Source of the DNA: Paracoccus binzhouensis
Lineage (GTDB): Bacteria > Pseudomonadota > Alphaproteobacteria > Rhodobacterales > Rhodobacteraceae
Length of the DNA: 64,000 nucleotides
Assembly: GCF_016446475.1 (NCBI RefSeq)
Contig: NZ_JAEHFP010000006.1
Coordinates: 1 to 64,000, forward strand
Direction of reading: 5' to 3'
Shown: positions 29,572-39,988 of the stretch, piece by piece
Position numbering within the stretch: position 1 is the stretch's first letter
Layout: the number at the start of each line of letters is the position of its first letter
The notes under the pieces: generated by a model
The model's input: the letters and a program-made list of their open reading frames with translations, nothing else
What the model was told of the DNA's origin: nothing
Databases searched by the model: none
Translations under genes and position numbers: made by a program

Positions 29572-30242
29572 GCCGCCTTGCCCTCGCCCAGCCGCACCAC
29601 CCGGTCCATGCGGCCAGCAAGGTCGAGATTGTGGGTGGCGATCAGCGCCGCCAGCCCGGTCTCGCGCACCAGCGCCATCAGCATGTCGAAGACCTTGTCC
29701 GAGGTCGCTGGGTCAAGATTGCCGGTCGGCTCGTCCGCCAGCAGCAGCGAGGGCTGGTTGGCCAGCGCCCGGCAGAAGGCCACGCGCTGCTGCTCGCCGC
29801 CCGAAAGCTGCGCCGGCCGGTGCGCGGCGCGATCCGACAGCCCGACGCGGCCCAGGAGGTCGCCGGCCCGCGCCCGCGCGGCCGCCTCGGCCACGCCGTT
29901 GGCCAGCTGCGGCAGCACGATGTTCTCGACCGCGGTGAATTCGGGCAGCAGGTGGTGGAACTGGTAGACGAAGCCCAGCGCCTCGCGCCGCGCCTCGGTC
30001 CGGGCACGGTCGCCCTGGCCGCTCATGTCGCGGCCGTTGATGACCACCCGCCCGGCATCGGGCGTGTCGAGCAGGCCGGCGATGTGCAGCAGCGTCGATT
30101 TCCCCGCCCCGGAGGGCGCCACCAGCGCCACCACCTCGCCGCGCGCCACGCTGAGCGACAGGCCGGAAAGCACCGGCACCGGCGCCGGGCCGTCCTTGCC
30201 ATAGGTCTTGGAAATGCCCTCGAGGACCAGGACGTCAGGCAT
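29568..30242 (-). CDS. lolD: Lipoprotein-releasing ABC transporter ATP-binding protein
   Basis: LolD powers the LolCDE complex that extracts outer-membrane lipoproteins from the inner membrane. The 224 residues contain Walker [10 protein letters not shown] (42-50), a Q-loop in [18 protein letters not shown], the signature LSGGEQQRV, Walker [13 protein letters not shown] and the H-loop ATHNLD. The LPEFTA region after the Q-loop is typical of LolD within the MacB-like group. The ATG giving [10 protein letters not shown] is chosen over an upstream start that adds a basic extension. It sits 71 bp downstream of the lolC/E permease gene in the same direction, and the two form the transporter. Confidence 0.93.
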   Translation of the reverse strand: MPDVLVLEGISKTYGKDGPAPVPVLSGLSLSVARGEVVALVAPSGAGKSTLLHIAGLLDTPDAGRVVINGRDMSGQGDRARTEARREALGFVYQFHHLLPEFTAVENIVLPQLANGVAEAAARARAGDLLGRVGLSDRAAHRPAQLSGGEQQRVAFCRALANQPSLLLADEPTGNLDPATSDKVFDMLMALVRETGLAALIATHNLDLAGRMDRVVRLGEGKAA

Positions 30243-30313
30243 GATATGGGGCCTCCTGCGGATTCGGGTTGGCCGGGGCTGGTTCCTGGCCAATGCGGCC
30301 GGGAAGCGCGAGG

Positions 30314-31615
30314 TCATTCATAGCGCAGTGCCTCGACCGGGTTCATGCGCGCCGCCCGCCGCGCCGGAAAGATCGTCACCACGAAGGCCAGCCCCAGGGA
30401 CAGCGCCACGGCGCGGAAGATATCCCAGGCGCGCAGCTCGCCATGCAGCGCGTAGATGCCGCGCACCTCGGGCTGCCAGGCATTGCCGCCGGTCAGCGCG
30501 TTCAGCGCCGCCATGACATGGTCGACGTTCAGCGCCAGCGCCACGCCCAGCACCACGCCGGCGGCGGTGCCGATCACCCCGGTGAAGGCGCCGCAAAGGA
30601 AGAATACCCGCAGCACCGCGCCCTCGGTCAGGCCCATGGTGCGCAGGATGCCGATGTCACGGCCCTTGTTCTTGACCAGCATGATGAGGCCCGAGGTGAT
30701 GTTCATCGAGGCGATCAGCACCAGGATCGCCAGGATGACGAACATCACGTCATCCTCCATGTCCAACGCGGCGAGGAAGCTGCCCGATGCGTCGCGCCAG
30801 GTCCAGACCTGGCCGTGCTCGCCCATCGCCGCCAGCAGCTGCGGCGTCCAGTCGTCCACCCGCTCGGGGTCCCGGACGAAGACCTGGATCTCGTCGGCGA
30901 CGCCCTCGCGGTTGAAGAAGCCCTGCGCCTGGGCCAGGGGCATGTAGATGCGGGCCTCGTCTATGTCCCAGCGCCCGGCCGAGAAGACATAGGTCACCTC
31001 GTAGCTTTCCACGCGCGGCGTGGTGCCCAGCGGCGTCTGCGCCCCCTCGGGCGAGACCAGCTGGATGCGGTCGCCGACGCCGACGCCCAGGGTCCGCGCC
31101 AGGCCGATGCCGATGGCGACGCCCTTGTCGTAATCGCCGATATTGCCGCTGGCGCGCTGGGGGTCGACCACGCCGGGCAGCGCCTTCAGCGCCTCGGCCG
31201 AGATGCCGTAGACATCGCCCAGCCCCCGCGCCCCGCCCTGGGTGGCCATGACCTTGCCGCGCACCGCCGGATCGGCGCGGGTGACGCCGGGGATCGCCGC
31301 GATCCGGGCGGCGAGGGCGTCGTAATCGGCGATGGTGCCGGGGGTGACGTAGGTTTCCTCGGTCAGCTCATTATAGACCTGCGAGGGCGAATGATAGACG
31401 GTGCTGTGCGGATTGGCGCCCAGGATGGTGTCGACGAAATCGGCGCGGAAGCCGGCGCGGACCGCCAGCGTGGCGATCAGCGCCATGACGCCCAGGGTGA
31501 TGCCGATCAGGCTGATCCAGGTCATCACGCTGACCCCGCCCTCGGCCCGGCGGGCGCGCAGGTAGCGCCAGGCGATCAGGAATTCGTAACGCGAAAACGG
31601 GGCGGGACTGGCCAT
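30314..31615 (-). CDS. Lipoprotein-releasing system permease LolC/LolE
   Basis: The membrane subunit of the LolCDE complex, 433 residues. One transmembrane helix near residues 28-52 ([20 protein letters not shown]) is followed by a periplasmic domain of about 210 residues and three more helices (about 283-305, 330-355, 390-415), the FtsX/MacB-type layout. The [20 protein letters not shown] stretch is the conserved coupling helix region. Only one permease gene is present, as is common in alphaproteobacteria where one protein serves as both LolC and LolE. The ATG follows GAGGTGAGCG. Confidence 0.92.
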   Translation of the reverse strand: MASPAPFSRYEFLIAWRYLRARRAEGGVSVMTWISLIGITLGVMALIATLAVRAGFRADFVDTILGANPHSTVYHSPSQVYNELTEETYVTPGTIADYDALAARIAAIPGVTRADPAVRGKVMATQGGARGLGDVYGISAEALKALPGVVDPQRASGNIGDYDKGVAIGIGLARTLGVGVGDRIQLVSPEGAQTPLGTTPRVESYEVTYVFSAGRWDIDEARIYMPLAQAQGFFNREGVADEIQVFVRDPERVDDWTPQLLAAMGEHGQVWTWRDASGSFLAALDMEDDVMFVILAILVLIASMNITSGLIMLVKNKGRDIGILRTMGLTEGAVLRVFFLCGAFTGVIGTAAGVVLGVALALNVDHVMAALNALTGGNAWQPEVRGIYALHGELRAWDIFRAVALSLGLAFVVTIFPARRAARMNPVEALRYE

Positions 31616-31687
31616 CGCTCACCTCATGTTGGGTCGCGCCTGATTGGCGGCTTTGCCGGGGTTTTGCAAGCCAACAAGGCCGTGACC

Positions 31688-32146
31688 TTACAGCGGGCCG
31701 GGCCGGCGTTCCTCGGAGAGCATGACGTTCGCCTCGACCTGGCCGACCCCGGGCAGGGTCATGATGCGGCGGCGCAGGATGCGTTCGAAATCGGCGATGT
31801 CGCGGGCATGGATGCGCAGTCGGTAGTCGAACTGGCCCAGCACGTGCTGGACCACCTGCACCTCGGGGATGGCGGTCACCGCGCGCTCGAAATCCTCGAG
31901 GCTGCTGCGGCCCTTGGCGGCCAGGCGGATGCCCAGGAAGACGGTGACGCCGAATCCCAGCGCCGCCTCGTCCACCACCACGCGGCGGCCGGCGATCACC
32001 CCCGCCTCGGTCAGGCGCCTGATGCGCCGCCAGGTGGCGGGCTGGGTCAGGCCCAGGGCGCGGCCGATCTCGGCCGCGCCGCGGGTCGCGTCCTGGGCCA
32101 GGAGCCGCAGGATGGCCAGGTCGGTGGCGTCGGGGACGAAGCTCAC
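31688..32146 (-). CDS. Lrp/AsnC-family regulator, second of a pair
   Basis: A 152-residue feast/famine regulator with an N-terminal winged HTH (TDLAILRLLAQDATRGAAEI, then ALGLTQPATWRRIRRLTEAG) and a C-terminal RAM ligand-binding domain (about 65-140, including VVQHVLGQFDYRLRIHARD). The start is a GTG that overlaps the stop of the preceding lrp gene (GTGA), so the two are translationally coupled. Such domains sense amino acids and assemble as octamers or as mixed complexes. Position beside ilvC suggests control of branched-chain amino acid metabolism. It differs from its partner throughout, so this is not a recent duplication. Confidence 0.88.
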   Translation of the reverse strand: MSFVPDATDLAILRLLAQDATRGAAEIGRALGLTQPATWRRIRRLTEAGVIAGRRVVVDEAALGFGVTVFLGIRLAAKGRSSLEDFERAVTAIPEVQVVQHVLGQFDYRLRIHARDIADFERILRRRIMTLPGVGQVEANVMLSEERRPGPL

Positions 32147-32598
32147 AGCGGCAGTTCCTGCACGTCCTTGATGGTGCTGACCAGCATCAGCGCGTCGCTG
32201 TCCTGGACATGCGGCAGGGTCAGGATGCTTTCGCGATAGATCTGCTGCCAATGCGCCATGTCGCGGGCGATCACCGACAGCCGCAGATCCACCGAGCCGA
32301 GGAAGGTCTGGATCTCGGTCACCTCGGGGACGCGGCGGGCGGCGGCCTGGAATTCGTCGAAGGCGCGCGGGTGGGTCTTGTCGAGGGTGAAGCGCAGGCT
32401 GACCTGCACCTCGTAGCCGAGCTTGCGCCAGTCGATGCGGGTCTGGGTGGCGCGGATCACCCCGGTCTCGCGCAGCTTCTCCAGGCGCCGCCAGAGGCTC
32501 GCCGGAGTGACGCCCGCGCGCAGGGCCAGCGCGGCATTCGCGATGTCGGGATCGGCGAGAAGCTGGCGCAGGATGCGGCGGTCGGTGGTGTCGGGCAT
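32143..32598 (-). CDS. Lrp/AsnC-family regulator, first of a pair
   Basis: A 151-residue Lrp-type regulator: winged HTH at about 2-58 (TTDRRILRQLLADPDIANAA, TPASLWRRLEKLRETGVIR) and a RAM domain at about 68-140 with the GSVDLRLSVIARD turn. It is transcribed away from ilvC across a 127-bp AT-rich gap holding a perfect inverted repeat, so autoregulation and control of ilvC are plausible. Its stop codon is inside the start of the second lrp gene, and the two proteins may form hetero-oligomers. Confidence 0.9.
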   Translation of the reverse strand: MPDTTDRRILRQLLADPDIANAALALRAGVTPASLWRRLEKLRETGVIRATQTRIDWRKLGYEVQVSLRFTLDKTHPRAFDEFQAAARRVPEVTEIQTFLGSVDLRLSVIARDMAHWQQIYRESILTLPHVQDSDALMLVSTIKDVQELPL

Positions 32599-32613
32599 GA
32601 TTTTTTCGATTAG

Positions 32614-33748
<1,135 letters not shown>

Positions 33749-33769
33749 GCGCCCCTGCCCCGGAAATGG

Positions 33770-33797
33770 AAAGCCCCGCCGATGGCGGGGCTTTTTC
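33770..33797. terminator. Rho-independent terminator of ilvC
   Basis: AAAGCCCCGCC-GAT-GGCGGGGCTTTTTC forms an uninterrupted 11-bp stem with a three-base loop and a T run, 20 bp past the ilvC stop. It also lies just past the stop codon of the convergent hydrolase gene, where the AAA run gives a weaker U tract, so it can serve both. Confidence 0.85.
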
Positions 33798-33800
33798 ATG

Positions 33801-34862
33801 TCACGAGACGCCCTGCGCCGCTTGCAGCCGGTCGATGGCCCGCTGTTCGTCCGCGGCGGTCCAGCCGGCCTGCAGGAGCCGCAGCAGCTGCGCGATGAAG
33901 GCCGGATCGACGGCCCGCAGCGCCGCCAGCTGCTGGTCCGAGAGCAGGTTCACATATTCCAGCGCCACGTCGTCGCTGTCGGTGAAATGCGCCGCCTCCA
34001 GCCGGTCGAAGATCGCGCGCAGCCGCCTGGTGTTGGTGCCGAGCCCGGCGCAGAACTTCGCCAGCCCCTTCTCGTCCATGTTGACGGTCATGCCCCAGCC
34101 GCCAGTGCGGAAGCGGTTCACCACGAATTCGCCGTCCTGCGCGACATAGTTCAGGAAGCCATGCGCGACCTTGAAGCCGACCTTGGAGCTGGACCAGTCC
34201 ATGGTCAGGTCGAGGAAGCTGACCGGGTCGAAGGTATAGGCGTTGTTCACCCGGTTCAGCCCGACCGGCCAGCCGCGCGCCGGCGAGCCGAAGCTGTTCA
34301 CCTCGAGGCCCCGGACCGATTCCGCGCCCTTGACCAGCGTCACCGCGGAAAGCGCGTTCGAGGTCACCAGGTTGCCCTGGCTGTGACAATAGATCGGTGT
34401 GCCCAGCATGCCGCCCGGCTGGCCGATCAGCAGCGCGAACAGCGATTGCGCCGCCGGGTTGCCGGCCAGCATCTCATGCGCGAAATCTTCCTTGGTCAGC
34501 ATCGGGCGCTTCTCGCGGCTCTTCTGCCAGACCTGGTCGAAGAAAGCGATCCAGTTGGTGTTGTGGTTCAGGTTCGAGGTCTGGACCTGGGTCAGCCGCG
34601 CCTTGTCGGTGATGCACTGGAACAGATCGGCCCAGAAACCGTCCTTGCGGTTGTAGACGCCGACGACCGGGCAGCCCAGCATCAAGGACAGCGCCTCGGC
34701 GCTGGCGCGATGGTCGGCGCCGGTGTTCATCATGCCGTTGACGAAGATCACCGGCCTGGTCGGGTTGAACCAGCTCTTGTTCTGGACCTCGGGCGAGACG
34801 AAGCGCGTCACCGCCCCGTCCGCCGAGGGCGTCGTGCCCTGCGCAATGGTCGGGAATCGCAT
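33801..34862 (-). CDS. Alpha/beta-hydrolase-like protein of unknown function
   Basis: A 353-residue protein with serine-hydrolase features: a strand and oxyanion-type loop PVIFVNGMMNTG (37-48) and a nucleophile elbow H160-S161-Q162-G163-N in TPIYCHSQGNLVTSNAL. This HSQGN form is typical of lipase-like proteins in the GPI-inositol-deacylase and type VI lipase-effector neighbourhood. Candidate acid and His residues cannot be placed with certainty (an AHGFLNYVAQDGEF segment near 250 is one option). The last 110 residues are helical with no domain I recognise. No signal peptide is present. The ATG has AAGGAG at ideal spacing. It stands alone between the convergent ilvC and dnaE. Confidence 0.7.
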   Translation of the reverse strand: MRFPTIAQGTTPSADGAVTRFVSPEVQNKSWFNPTRPVIFVNGMMNTGADHRASAEALSLMLGCPVVGVYNRKDGFWADLFQCITDKARLTQVQTSNLNHNTNWIAFFDQVWQKSREKRPMLTKEDFAHEMLAGNPAAQSLFALLIGQPGGMLGTPIYCHSQGNLVTSNALSAVTLVKGAESVRGLEVNSFGSPARGWPVGLNRVNNAYTFDPVSFLDLTMDWSSSKVGFKVAHGFLNYVAQDGEFVVNRFRTGGWGMTVNMDEKGLAKFCAGLGTNTRRLRAIFDRLEAAHFTDSDDVALEYVNLLSDQQLAALRAVDPAFIAQLLRLLQAGWTAADEQRAIDRLQAAQGVS

Positions 34863-34910
34863 GAAAGCTCCTTGTGACAATGGGCCGGCGGATCGGCCGG
34901 GATGAAAAAC

Positions 34911-37900
34911 CTATTCTTCAAGCACTTCCAGCACGCCGGGAATGACGCGCAACGCCTGGCGCGCCGGCGTGGTCAGCGGCGCATCCTCGGCGATCTCGAT
35001 ATCCAGCAGATCCTCGCCGTCCTTGAGCCGCAAGGCAATAGGGCCGCGCGCGCGGGGGGGCGCGGCAACCTCGGCCTGGATGCGGGCCAGCGCCGCGGCG
35101 ATGCCGGGCACGGCGTCCAGCCCGGCGATCTCGACCGCGAGGCGATTGGCCCCGGCATCGGCCACCGCCTGATCGAGCGGCGTCACCGCGCGGGCCAGGA
35201 GCTTGACCTGGTCGCCCGAAGGCTCGACCTGCACCTGCAGGACCACGTTCTCGCCCGGCTCCAGGTGCTGGCGATGCGCGTCGAGCGTGTCCGAGAACAC
35301 CGTGACCTCGTAAAGCCCGGTCGGGTCGCTGAGGCCGACGAAGGCGAAGCGGGTGCCGCGTGCCGATTTCTTCTCCTGCCGGAAGGCGACCGTACCGGCC
35401 AGCGAGGCGACGAGCGCTCCGTCGGCCGCAGCCTGCGTCACCTCGGCCAGCGTCTGCACGCCCTTGCGGCGCAGCGCCGGCTGGTAATCGTCCAGCGGAT
35501 GGCCGGACAGGTAGAAGCCGACCGCCGCATGTTCCTCGGCCAGCTTCTCAGCCGGCATCCAGATCGGCGCCGGGACGGGCCGCGGCGGCGGCAGGTCCTC
35601 GCCGCCGCCGAAGAGCGAGCTTTGCGAGGAGGCCGCCGCCTCCTGCACCGCCGCCGACCAGGCGACCAGCCCGTCCAGCGCCTTCAGCACCCGCGCGCGG
35701 CTCGGCTCCAGCACGTCGAAGGCGCCGGCGCGGGCCAGCATTTCCAGCGGCCGCTTGCCCACGCGCTTCATGTCCACGCGGCGGGCGAAGTCGTGCAGGT
35801 CGCGGAACGGCACCTGCCCGCGCGCCTCGGTGATCAGCCGCATCGCCTCGACGCCGACGCCCTTCAGCGCGCCGAGCGCATAGACGATCTTGCCGTCCTT
35901 GACGCTGAAGGTCGGCTCGGAGCGGTTGACGCAGGGCGGCACGGTCTCGATCCCCATCCGGTCGGCCTCGCGCTTGTAGACGGCCAGCTTGTCGGTCAGG
36001 TGAATATCGCAGTTCATCACCGCGGCCATGAACTCGACCGGGTGGTTGGCCTTGAGCCAAGCGGTCTGGTAGCTGACCACGGCATAGGCGGCGGCATGGG
36101 ACTTGTTGAAACCGTAATTGGCGAATTTCTCAAGTAGGTCAAAGACCTCTCCGGCCTTCTTCGCGTCGATTCCCTGCGCCTTGCAGCCCTCGACGAACTT
36201 GGGCCGCTCCTTGGCCATCTCCTCGGCGATCTTCTTGCCCATGGCGCGGCGCAGCAGGTCGGCGCCGCCGAGGCTGTAGCCGGCCATGACCTGCGCGATC
36301 TGCATCACCTGTTCCTGGTAGACGATGATGCCCTGGGTCTCGGCCAGGATGTGGTCTATGGAAGGATGAATGGATTCAAGCGGCCGCAGGCCGTTCTTCA
36401 CCTCGCAATAGGTCGGGATGTTCTCCATCGGGCCGGGGCGGTAGAGGGCCACCAGCGCCACGATGTCCTCGATGCAGGTCGGCTTCATGCGCCGCAGCGC
36501 GTCCATCATGCCCGAGCTTTCGACCTGGAACACCGCCACGGTGCGGGCGCTGGCGAACAGGTCATAGCTGGGCTTGTCGTCCAGCGGGATGGCGTTGATC
36601 TGGTTCTCGGCCCCCCTGGCGGGCTCGTAAAGCACCCGGCCGTCGGCCGCGACATGCAGCGGCCGGCCGCCGGCATTGATCAGGTCGACGGCGTTCTGGA
36701 TCACCGTCAGGGTCTTGAGCCCGAGGAAGTCGAACTTGACCAGCCCCGCCTGCTCGACCCATTTCATGTTGAACTGCGTCGCCGGCATGTCCGAGGCCGG
36801 ATCACGATAGAGCGGCACCAGCCGGTGCAGCGGCCGGTCGCCGATCACCACCCCCGCGGCATGGGTCGAGGCGTTGCGCAGCAGCCCCTCGATCTTGGCG
36901 GCATAGTCCAGCAGGCGGGCGACCACCTCCTCCTTGGCGGCCTCGCGCAGGCGCGGCTCGTCGGCCAGCGCCTTGGTGACGCTGACCGGCTTGACGCCCT
37001 CGACCGGGATCATCTTCGACAGGCGATCCACCTGGCCGAAGGGCAGTTGCAGCACCCGGCCGACGTCGCGCACCGCCGCCTTGGAGAGAAGCGCGCCGAA
37101 GGTGATGATCTGGCCGACCTTGTCGCGGCCGTATTTCTCCTGCACGTACTGGATCACCTCCTCGCGGCGATCCATGCAGAAGTCGATGTCGAAATCGGGC
37201 ATCGACACCCGCTCGGGGTTTAGGAACCGCTCGAAGAGCAGGCTGTAACGCATTGGATCAAGGTCGGTAATCGTCAGCGCATAGGCGACGAGCGACCCCG
37301 CGCCCGAGCCGCGGCCGGGGCCGACCGGGATGCCGTGTTCCTTGGCCCATTTGATGAAATCGGCGACGATCAGGAAATAGCCGGGAAAGCCCATCTGCTC
37401 GATGATGCCCAGCTCGAAGCGCAGGCGTTCCTCGTATTCCTCGACCGTCGCGGAATGCGGGATCACCGCCAGCCGGGCGCGCAAGCCGTCCCAGGCCTGG
37501 CGGCGCAACTCCTCGACCTCGTCATCGGCAAAGCGCGGCAGGATCGGCTTGTGCTTCCTGACCGCGAAGGCGCAGCGGCGGGCGATCTCCACGGTGTTCT
37601 GGATCGCCTCGGGCAGGTCGGCGAACAGCGTGGCCATCTCGGCGGCGGTCTTGAAGTAATGCTGCGGGGTCAGCCGGCGGCGCGGCGCGGTCTGGTCGAC
37701 ATAGGCGCGGTCCGAGATGCAGATCAGCGCGTCATGGGCGTCGAAAAGCTCGGCTTTCGGGAAATACACGTCGTTGGTGGCGACCAGCGGCAGGTCGAGC
37801 GCATAGGCGAGGTCGATCATGCCGCCTTCCGAGCCCGCCTCCTCGGGGACCGGCTGGCCCTCGGCGTCGTGGTGGCGCTGCAACTCGACATAAAGCCGGG

Positions 37901-38381
37901 TCGGGAAGGCGGCCGCCAGCCGCTCGGCCAGGGCGCGGGCCTCGGCCGGGCGGCCTTGCAGCACCAGCTGGCCCAGCGGACCGCCGGCGCCGCCGGTCAG
38001 GCAGATCAGCCCCTCGGCATGGGTTTCCAGTTCGGCCAGCGTCACATGCGGCAGCGCGTTGTCGTCGCGCAGGTAAAGGCAGGTCGACAGCTCCATCAGG
38101 TTCAGCCAGCCGGCCTCGTTCTGCGCCAGCAGCACGACGGGGCCGGTCACTTCGGCCTGCAGCGTCACCTGGCAGCCGATGATCGGCTGCACGCCGGCAT
38201 CCTGCGCCTTGACCGAGAATTCCAGCGCCGCGAACAGCGCGTTGGTATCGGTCAGCGCCACGGCGGGCATGCCGTTCTGTGCTGCCAGATCGGCAAGCTT
38301 CTTGACCGGCACCGCGCCTTCCAGCAGCGAATGTTCGGAATGGGTGCGCAGGTGGATGAATCGGGGTGAATTTTCCGGCAT
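34911..38381 (-). CDS. dnaE: DNA polymerase III subunit alpha
   Basis: The replicative polymerase, 1156 residues. An N-terminal PHP domain (FIHLRTHSEHSLLEGA onward) is followed by the C-family polymerase core with the catalytic aspartates in MPDFDIDFCMDRR near residue 395, the SKAAVRDVGRVL motif and the FNKSHAAAYAVVSYQTAWLK fingers segment; tandem helix-hairpin-helix, an OB-fold (about 990-1060) and a C-terminal tau-binding tail complete it. Length fits DnaE1. The ATG gives MPENSPRFIHLRTHSEHS, the standard start. It is flanked by a divergent ABC gene and the hydrolase gene. No mutasome partners lie nearby, so this is the main replicase. Confidence 0.96.
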   Translation of the reverse strand: MPENSPRFIHLRTHSEHSLLEGAVPVKKLADLAAQNGMPAVALTDTNALFAALEFSVKAQDAGVQPIIGCQVTLQAEVTGPVVLLAQNEAGWLNLMELSTCLYLRDDNALPHVTLAELETHAEGLICLTGGAGGPLGQLVLQGRPAEARALAERLAAAFPTRLYVELQRHHDAEGQPVPEEAGSEGGMIDLAYALDLPLVATNDVYFPKAELFDAHDALICISDRAYVDQTAPRRRLTPQHYFKTAAEMATLFADLPEAIQNTVEIARRCAFAVRKHKPILPRFADDEVEELRRQAWDGLRARLAVIPHSATVEEYEERLRFELGIIEQMGFPGYFLIVADFIKWAKEHGIPVGPGRGSGAGSLVAYALTITDLDPMRYSLLFERFLNPERVSMPDFDIDFCMDRREEVIQYVQEKYGRDKVGQIITFGALLSKAAVRDVGRVLQLPFGQVDRLSKMIPVEGVKPVSVTKALADEPRLREAAKEEVVARLLDYAAKIEGLLRNASTHAAGVVIGDRPLHRLVPLYRDPASDMPATQFNMKWVEQAGLVKFDFLGLKTLTVIQNAVDLINAGGRPLHVAADGRVLYEPARGAENQINAIPLDDKPSYDLFASARTVAVFQVESSGMMDALRRMKPTCIEDIVALVALYRPGPMENIPTYCEVKNGLRPLESIHPSIDHILAETQGIIVYQEQVMQIAQVMAGYSLGGADLLRRAMGKKIAEEMAKERPKFVEGCKAQGIDAKKAGEVFDLLEKFANYGFNKSHAAAYAVVSYQTAWLKANHPVEFMAAVMNCDIHLTDKLAVYKREADRMGIETVPPCVNRSEPTFSVKDGKIVYALGALKGVGVEAMRLITEARGQVPFRDLHDFARRVDMKRVGKRPLEMLARAGAFDVLEPSRARVLKALDGLVAWSAAVQEAAASSQSSLFGGGEDLPPPRPVPAPIWMPAEKLAEEHAAVGFYLSGHPLDDYQPALRRKGVQTLAEVTQAAADGALVASLAGTVAFRQEKKSARGTRFAFVGLSDPTGLYEVTVFSDTLDAHRQHLEPGENVVLQVQVEPSGDQVKLLARAVTPLDQAVADAGANRLAVEIAGLDAVPGIAAALARIQAEVAAPPRARGPIALRLKDGEDLLDIEIAEDAPLTTPARQALRVIPGVLEVLEE

Positions 38382-38473
38382 GGCGCAATCTAGGTCCGAC
38401 CTGACGGATTGTGCAATTGCCCCTCGGCGGAAAACCGCTAATCTTGTCGCAAAAAGCAGCGAGGCGCGCGACA

Positions 38474-39988
38474 GTGACCGATGTTTTCCGGGCCGAGGGC
38501 CTGGGCAAGAGCTATCCCGGCGTGCGCGCCAATGACGATGTGTCCTTCGCGGTCGCGGGGGGCGAGATCCATGCCCTGCTGGGCGAGAACGGCGCCGGCA
38601 AATCCACGCTGGTCAAGATGATCTACGGCCTGGTGCGGCCGGACGAGGGGCGGATGGCGCTGCTGGGCGCGCCTTACGCGCCGCACGACCCGCGCGCCGC
38701 CCGCGCCGCCGGCGTCGCCATGGTGTTCCAGCATTTCAGCCTGTTCGAGGCGCTGACCGTGGCCGAGAACATCGCGCTGGGGATGGAGGACCCGCCGCCG
38801 CGCGCGGAACTTGCGCGCCGCATCGAGGAACTGTCGCAGGGCTACGGGCTGCCGCTGAACCCCGCCCGCCGCATCGCCAGCCTGTCGGCGGGCGAACGGC
38901 AGCGGGTCGAGATCCTGCGCTGCCTGCTGCAAGACCCGCGCCTGCTGATCATGGACGAGCCGACCTCGGTCCTGACCCCGCAGGAGGCCGGGATCCTGTT
39001 CGCCACCCTGCGGCAACTGGCCGAGGCCGGCACGGCGATCCTGTATATCAGCCACAAGCTGGAGGAGATCCGCAGCCATTGCGACCGCGCCACCATCCTG
39101 CGCCAGGGCAGGCTGGTCGGCACGGTCGATCCGCGCGCCCATTCCGCCCGCGAACTGGCGGCGATGATGGTCGGGGCCGAGATGCGGCTGGTGGATCGTT
39201 CCGGCCGCAAGCCCGGCGCGCCGGTGCTGGAGGTCCGGGGCCTGTCCACGCCGGGCGGCGAGGGCGTGGCGCTGAAGGACATCGCGCTGAGCCTGCGCGC
39301 GGGCGAGATCCTGGGCATCGGCGGCGTCGCCGGCAACGGGCAGGAGGAGCTGCTTTCGGCCCTGTCGGGCGAGACCGCGACCGCCCCGGGCACCGTGGTG
39401 CTGGAGGGGCGCGACCTCTCCACCGCCAGCCCCGAGACGCGGCGCCGCGCCGGGCTTCTGGCCGCGCCCGAGGACCGGCTGGGCCATGCCGCCGTGCCCG
39501 AATTCAGCCTGGCCGAGAATACGCTGCTGACCGCCGGGGCGCGGCAGGAGCTGATCCGGCGCGGGTTGATCGACCGCAAGGCGGCCACGGCTTTCGCGCA
39601 ACAGGTGATCCACGCCTTCGACGTGCGCACCCCCGGCCCCGGCACGGCGGCGGGCGCGCTGTCGGGCGGCAACCTGCAAAAGTTCGTCATCGGCCGCGAG
39701 GTGCTGGGCCGACCCCGCGTGCTAGTCGTCAACCAGCCGACCTGGGGCGTCGATGCCGGCGCCGCCGCCGCCATCCGCCAGGCGCTGCTGGACCTGGCCG
39801 CGCAGGGCGCCGGGCTGATCGTCATCAGCCAGGACCTGGACGAACTCTTGGAGCTGTCGGACCGTTTCTGCGCGCTGAACCAGGGGCGGCTGTCCGCCCC
39901 CCGCCCGACCGAGGGGCTGACGATCGAGGAGATCGGGCTGATGCTGGGCGGCGCCCATGGCATGGAGGTGGCGCATGTTCCGGCTTGA
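38474..39988 (+). CDS. BMP-type ABC importer, double ATP-binding protein
   Basis: A 504-residue fusion of two ABC ATPase domains, as in ribose- and nucleoside-type importers. Domain 1 has Walker A GENGAGKST (37-45), signature LSAGERQRVE and Walker B LLIMDEPTSVLT; domain 2 has a degenerate Walker A (GGVAGNGQEE), signature LSGGNLQKFV and Walker B LVVNQPTWGVD, the usual asymmetry. The start is a GTG after AGCGAGG. The next gene, a permease, starts inside its 3' end by 14 bases. With the two permeases and the BMP-family binding protein it forms a complete importer, typically for nucleosides or purines. Confidence 0.92.
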   Translation: MTDVFRAEGLGKSYPGVRANDDVSFAVAGGEIHALLGENGAGKSTLVKMIYGLVRPDEGRMALLGAPYAPHDPRAARAAGVAMVFQHFSLFEALTVAENIALGMEDPPPRAELARRIEELSQGYGLPLNPARRIASLSAGERQRVEILRCLLQDPRLLIMDEPTSVLTPQEAGILFATLRQLAEAGTAILYISHKLEEIRSHCDRATILRQGRLVGTVDPRAHSARELAAMMVGAEMRLVDRSGRKPGAPVLEVRGLSTPGGEGVALKDIALSLRAGEILGIGGVAGNGQEELLSALSGETATAPGTVVLEGRDLSTASPETRRRAGLLAAPEDRLGHAAVPEFSLAENTLLTAGARQELIRRGLIDRKAATAFAQQVIHAFDVRTPGPGTAAGALSGGNLQKFVIGREVLGRPRVLVVNQPTWGVDAGAAAAIRQALLDLAAQGAGLIVISQDLDELLELSDRFCALNQGRLSAPRPTEGLTIEEIGLMLGGAHGMEVAHVPA

